Assembly: GCA_032622095.1 (NCBI GenBank)
Contig: CP136067.1
Coordinates: forward strand, 94,292,707-94,356,706
Direction of reading: 5' to 3'
Length of the DNA: 64,000 nt
From: Siphonodentalium dalli
Taxonomy: Eukaryota; Mollusca; Scaphopoda; Gadilida; Siphonodentaliidae
Positions 59,881 to 64,000 of the stretch are shown here, piece by piece. How positions within the stretch are numbered: the stretch's first letter is position 1; each line of letters starts with the position of its first letter. A program made the translations under genes and the position numbers. The notes beneath the pieces are model-generated. The model did no database searches. It was not told the DNA's origin and saw only the letters and a program-made list of their open reading frames with translations.

Positions 59881-60307
59881 CGGAAGTCAACACAATGTGT
59901 ACAATACTGTATGGTATGGGTATACATATAAAGTAGCTAGCGTCGACAGTGATGTAAACATGTTACTCGGTCTGAATGTGGCTTTTCATATGGGGTTTTG
60001 AACTGCTTTAGATGCATGGTGTGTGGGCAAACAGCATCCCGTGCTTGTCCCCTCGTGATCGAGTATACTCCTTTGATTCCACATTGAGTTAAACTGAGTT
60101 CAGTCAAATCTGTTGATCAAATGCTGATCAGCAACTGATCAGCAACTTTGGTGCTTCCAGAGGCGTCTTACATGTGCATGCATAGGGTCTTATCTATAAT
60201 ATATATAGATTCAAACCAATTAAGGGATTTTCATAACATGGTCATAGACATTCACAGTTAAATTCATGGGAGGACCACACAACAAGCTCACAGACAAACA
60301 TTCACTG

Positions 60308-60735
60308 TTAACCCTTTCATGACGGGAGCTTCGTGAATTTTTTGAAAACCCTGTGCCAATGCATTCTCTTATATATGCGAGTCGACATTGTTAAAAAATG
60401 TAAGAAAACATTATAAAAAATTATTAAAGAATGTAAGAAATAATGATAAAAAAATTCTAAAATTTATAAAGAATGTAAGATAAAATGATAAAAAATGATA
60501 AAATTGTTAAAGAGTGTAAGAAAAAATGATAAAATTGTTAAAGAATATAAGAAAAAATTCTAAAATTTTTATGGTAAGTAAAAATAAAAATTATAAAAGA
60601 TGATAAAAATTGTTAAAGAATGTAAGAAAAATTTATAAAAATTGATATAAAAGAATGTAAGAAAAATTGATAAAACATTGACCCATGGTCGACTCACATA
60701 TATAAGAGAAAGCATTGGCAAAGGGTCTTTAATGT
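60308..60735. mobile_element. M3-like element with AT-rich tandem repeat inside
   Basis: TTAACCCTTTCATGAC at left and a hairpin arm near 60360. A ~36-bp degenerate repeat (AAAGAATGTAAGAAAAAAT) then fills 60390-60680 before the closing hairpin arm. Confidence 0.82.
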
Positions 60736-60744
60736 TGCGTCTAG

Positions 60745-61040
60745 AGGGCGACATTGGAGATATATTCTCCTTAAAATGCGCCACTTCTCAGGGACCAGCC
60801 TGGAGGGTGACATTGGAGATATATTCTCCCTAAAATGTGCCACTTCTCAGGGACCAGCCTGGAGGGCGACTTGGTATATATTCTCCCTAAAATGTACCAG
60901 TTCTCAGGATCAGCCTAGAGGGCAACATTGGAGATATATTTTCCCTAAAATGTGCCACTTCTCAGGGATCAGCCATTAGCCAAGAGGGAGACTTGGGAGA
61001 TATACTCTCCATAAAATACGCCACTTCTCCCTAGTTTTGT
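60745..61040. repeat. ~60-bp tandem repeat
   Basis: About five units with GAGATATATTCTCCCTAAAATG and CCACTTCTCAGGGACCAGCC cores (cores shortened here: GATATATTCTCC, CTTCTCAGGGA). A diverged fragment of the same repeat occurs near 40070-40170. Confidence 0.8.
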
Positions 61041-61361
61041 ACCATGGAGAAGTGACTTCTCTCTCATATACAAGTATACATATGTCCCAACAGCATGTTT
61101 AAAGTATCTTATTACAAATAATTAAAAAATAATTATCTCTTTTAACGAGGTCCACAGTCGCACAACATCCGGAACGAAACTGAATTTGTAGTTGTCCCGA
61201 GTAGCCAAAAGGGATGTCTCGACAATGGGGCTGTGTGTGATGACTTAAGTGGGTATAAAGTGAGAAGTTTTCCTTTTCCTTGTTTACAGACATTTCCAAA
61301 CCAATTTTTTTAGAATTGCAGTCATTGAACCAGGTTCATATGTATAGTTTCCAGAACAGAA

Positions 61362-62150
61362 TCATGCTGATCTATGTTGAATTTTATCAAATTCATGAAT
61401 GAGGTTGTCGTAATAAAGATCCCATGCAGATGAGGCATGTTCAATTATAGGAAGAACTAGTCCGAAGTAGGTTTTCACTCTTATGTCTTTGTGATAGCCA
61501 TGAAGATTTCTTTTAAGAAGTCTGAGGACGTGATTTGCTTTGTTATAATTCACATTTATATGTTTTTTTCCAGCTGAGGTTGGATGATATCTGAACACAA
61601 GATATTTAATAGAGTTCACTACTTAAAGTTCAACACCACATAAGCTATAGGGTCAGAAGAGAAAATGTTTCGTTTAACGAGTGAGATGCAGGACATTAAA
61701 CTTTACTGGTTGTAATCTCATACTCCATCATTTCGCCCAATCTCCAAGTTTATTGATGTCCTGTTGAAGAATGGTTCTGTAACAAAACACAGTTATCAGC
61801 GAATAGCCGGATTTCTGAAGAAATATTCTCCGGGATGTCATTTATATGAATTAAGAATAAGGGTGGTCTGGGAACAGTGCCTGGAGAGACTCCTGATAAG
61901 ACCGGAGATTATGAAGAAGATTCATAACCATTGACGACTACCCGTTGGTTCCTATGGCATAAGAAGGCATCAAGTCATCGTAGAAAATGAGGTGATACTC
62001 TGTAGCAGTACATTTTAGATTTTAGTAATTAATGGTGTCAAAAGCTTTTTCAAAATGCAATATAAAAATATCAGTTTGAAGAGTTTTGTGCAGGTATAAG
62101 GCACAATTGTCTATGGCAGTGACCTGCCGAATAATAGTGCATGCATGATT
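61362..62150 (-). pseudogene. Non-LTR retrotransposon reverse transcriptase fragment
   Basis: Read on the minus strand it shows FEKAFDTIN (RT motif A region), then [19 protein letters not shown], then LFADN where an active enzyme has [YF]ADD, and lower down an open stretch YNKANHVLRLLKRN...LPIIEHASSAWD typical of the region after the RT palm in jockey/CR1-like elements. Several stops and frame changes interrupt it. Upstream endonuclease and 3' tail are not seen. Confidence 0.85.
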
Positions 62151-62444
62151 ATTTAATTTCAGTCAAAAATACAACCCTGCACTATATTATAAGCAATGAG
62201 ACGTATAGTGAAATTGCCTGCATTATTATTAATTTCAGCCGAAAATACAGCCCTGCACAATAATTTGGCCTGCACTAGTATTTGGCAGTATATCATCTAC
62301 AGCAAAAGAATTATCCTATTTCTTCAAAGGAGGTGTAGCCTGAGAGTCTGTACATTTGCCATTTATATTTCCAAAAAGGCTTGGGGTCCTTTTTTATGTT
62401 GCCGATCATATTATCCACATAAGATTGGTGGGCAATTTACAAAC

Positions 62445-62637
62445 TTATGGGTGAACATCACCCGAACTTCAATAGGGGCACTTCAATCTGATCCTAGGTC
62501 TCCCATAGCAGTTGAGGCCTAAGGCAGAATGAGGATTGGATTTGGTGATGCTAGTCCACAATGCAGGATATCATCACTAATTCACTCTCTGGGGACCTCA
62601 TTCTGCAAATGCCAGACACACTAAATCCAGGCTTGCA
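62445..62637. mobile_element. M1 MITE, fragment
   Basis: Only the central words (GTGAACATCACC) and right hairpin remain. Confidence 0.8.
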
Positions 62638-62958
62638 TTAATCATAACTGTAGTTCAGACATTTGTACATCAGAACCAGTGTATCGATGTATTAAACTGT
62701 GTATGATGGTCCAGGATTGTGTATGATATAAAGGTAAAATGAAACAAACTTTCTGATTGGCTGCTTAAAATAATCTCCCTCTGTGTGTATGATTTTACTA
62801 GTTATTGAATTTCACTGGTTAGAACATATGGAAAGCCATGTGCTTATAAACCATATAAGGATACCACACAATAGAAAACACAGTAAGTGATGCATAAAAT
62901 TATACAGTAGAATATTAATGTATTGACTACTCGCTCTTCCATATTTATTCTTCTCTTA

Positions 62959-63071
62959 ATGGCAGATCAGTCACTTTCGACAAACGATTTCTTGTATTGG
63001 ATGCCAGCTATTTATCCAATCGGACAAGAAGTTATAACCATGCAAGTGTCCCCTTCAGAAATACATTCCAG
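62959..63071 (+). CDS. Candidate short exon (MADQSLSTNDFLYW)
   Basis: ATG 62959, 37 codons then donor AG|GTAAAT. The composition is protein-like, but a direct join to the candidate exon at 63746 gives a stop, so it may be an alternative first exon, another gene, or chance. Confidence 0.25.
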
Positions 63072-63284
63072 GTAAATTCATATGCAGAAGTGACAGTTTC
63101 GAACACAATTTCGTAAGTTCGATAAGAAGCTTAAACAATCTTCAAAAAGTGTTATTAAAATCCCTTTTATCACACCGAAGCTGTTAATTGAAAATTAGTT
63201 GAACCGAAGGTGTTTCTGTGAGTGTGAAGCTCTATAAGTATAAATGAAAGTTAATTCCTGTAGCCATACATATAATTCGCGGAT

Positions 63285-63345
63285 CCGGGCCAGCTCGTCC
63301 CAGGGCCCACTCGGTCCAGACGGTTTTTGGGAAGAGCTGGCCCGG
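63285..63345. repeat. GC-rich inverted repeat upstream of the candidate exon
   Basis: Arms CCGGGCCAGCTC (63285-63296) and GAGCTGGCCCGG (63334-63345) are perfect 12-mers around a GC-rich loop. A further GGCCGAGTTAGCCCGGG follows. It stands out from an AT-rich background and could be a MITE end or a structured promoter-proximal element. Confidence 0.7.
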
Positions 63346-63745
63346 CTTTTGTGGCCGAGTTAGCCCGGGAATTAAATTTGTGGATATGAATTTCTTAAGT
63401 TAAGATTATGATATATTTCAGGATGTTGTCTATCAATTTTGACATTTTGATTACTTTAGCAGTTTAGGCATGTTTGTTTACAAAGATAATAGCCACTAAT
63501 AGTCGATTTGAATGAGAAACCGGCAAATTCATGAAAAATCAATATACATGTATTGTACTGTTTTCACATTCTGAATAAATTTCTCTGATTCTCTATCAGT
63601 TCAATCATCTCACTATCACTGGGTTAATTTTGGAAGAAGCCATCATTGTCCCCACTCCTATCAAAACAATATAAGCATATTGTTTACACAGTAACCAGTC
63701 ACGGTCGGCTCATCACAATTTATCACACTTCGATCAGAGGGTGAG

Positions 63746-63890
63746 ATGGCTTCAGAACGTGTGACAGAACTTGTGGTAAGAACTTGTATACTGAATCATT
63801 TGATACAGATCAAGAATCCAGCGCTGGCAAGAGATATTACAGTGCTGGAAACTGAACTTGGTCTGTGTACGTCATCAAGTAAAAGGAACA
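63746..63890 (+). CDS. Candidate first coding exon (MASERVTELVV)
   Basis: ATG 63746 opens a frame of 51 codons to a TAA at 63899-63901. A good donor (GTAAGC) after 63890 suggests it is an exon continuing beyond the window. The sequence predicts two amphipathic helices (VVRTCILNHLIQIKNP, ARDITVLETELGL). A second donor-like GTAAGA lies at 63776. No family is recognised. Confidence 0.4.
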
Positions 63891-64000
63891 GTAAGCCATA
63901 ATTAAGAGATCACTGCAATGGGGTTTTGGGTTATTTAGTCAAAATACCCCCGGTGTAGAAAGATGCTATGACATGTGGCATACCGGTACTTGTATAAAAT

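Larger units (their letters stand above)
58128..60307. other. AT-rich DNA with scattered repeats
   Basis: 58130-58470 and 58725-59520 contain no supported exon. Several lines share phrases such as CATATGAACAAATTATAAACTATG and CCATGGCAATAATCCA-type words, suggesting an old dispersed repeat (words shortened: TTATAAACTATG). Confidence 0.45.

Noticed and set aside
59655-59927. 90-codon ORF with HLSVHLSVHLS repeats
   Set aside because: It reads through the GACAGATGGAC tail of an M6 repeat.
60746-60979. ORF with repeated CATSQGPAW/IFSLKC words
   Set aside because: Translation of the ~60-bp tandem repeat; no start context or homology.
63746-63776. Alternative short first exon ending at the GTAAGA donor
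   Set aside because: The frame stays protein-like beyond it and a second good donor follows, so the longer exon was preferred.

Overview
The window looks like nuclear DNA of a repeat-rich invertebrate, most likely a mollusc. It has multi-exon genes with phase-matched GT-AG introns, an AT-rich background, dozens of small palindromic DNA transposons, Helitron-type elements and a decayed non-LTR retrotransposon. The molluscan assignment is inference. It rests mainly on short-interspersed repeats with phrases such as GGGCATAACTC and runs of ACGGACGG, which I associate with bivalve and gastropod genomes.

The centre of the window is a direct segmental duplication about 29.1 kb apart. Block A spans 1-16262 (cut off at the left window edge) and block B spans about 29133-46025. 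Each block carries, on the minus strand, a seven-exon gene for a glucoside xylosyltransferase-like (GXYLT, GT8 family) type II membrane enzyme. In animals these enzymes add xylose to O-linked glucose on EGF repeats such as those of Notch. Copy B (29743-43290) is an open seven-exon model of 402 codons with all splice phases matching. Copy A (554-13997) keeps exons 2-7 open, but its exon 1 is split inside the membrane anchor by a 1186-bp TIR element with a 6-bp target duplication. A new in-frame ATG lies beside the insertion.

Exon boundaries of these genes have been copied into tandem arrays. In copy A the acceptor and first 37-38 nt of exon 4 recur about 39 extra times as a 63/66-bp satellite in intron 3 (about 6345-8815). 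The 3' end of exon 4 with its donor recurs upstream and downstream of a palindrome in A, and twice in B. The 3' end of exon 6 with its donor recurs about five extra times in B and once in A. A 2.8-kb Helitron-like element sits exactly between A and T inside the last satellite unit. A second, inverted copy lies at 55292-58127.

Elsewhere: 16.3-29.1 kb is gene-poor and full of MITEs. 46-54.5 kb contains two phase-compatible exons of an unrecognised membrane protein gene on the minus strand, and the end of one of these exons is duplicated as a remnant in block A. 49-61 kb is mostly repeats. 61.4-62.1 kb is a broken reverse transcriptase. 62.9-63.9 kb holds two low-confidence candidate first exons on the plus strand. 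A 2374-bp TIR element in intron 5 of copy A (1241-3614, TAA target duplication) carries an unrecognised frameshifted ORF. Because the two GXYLT blocks differ by many insertions, they could be true tandem paralogs or, less likely, two haplotypes joined by the assembler.
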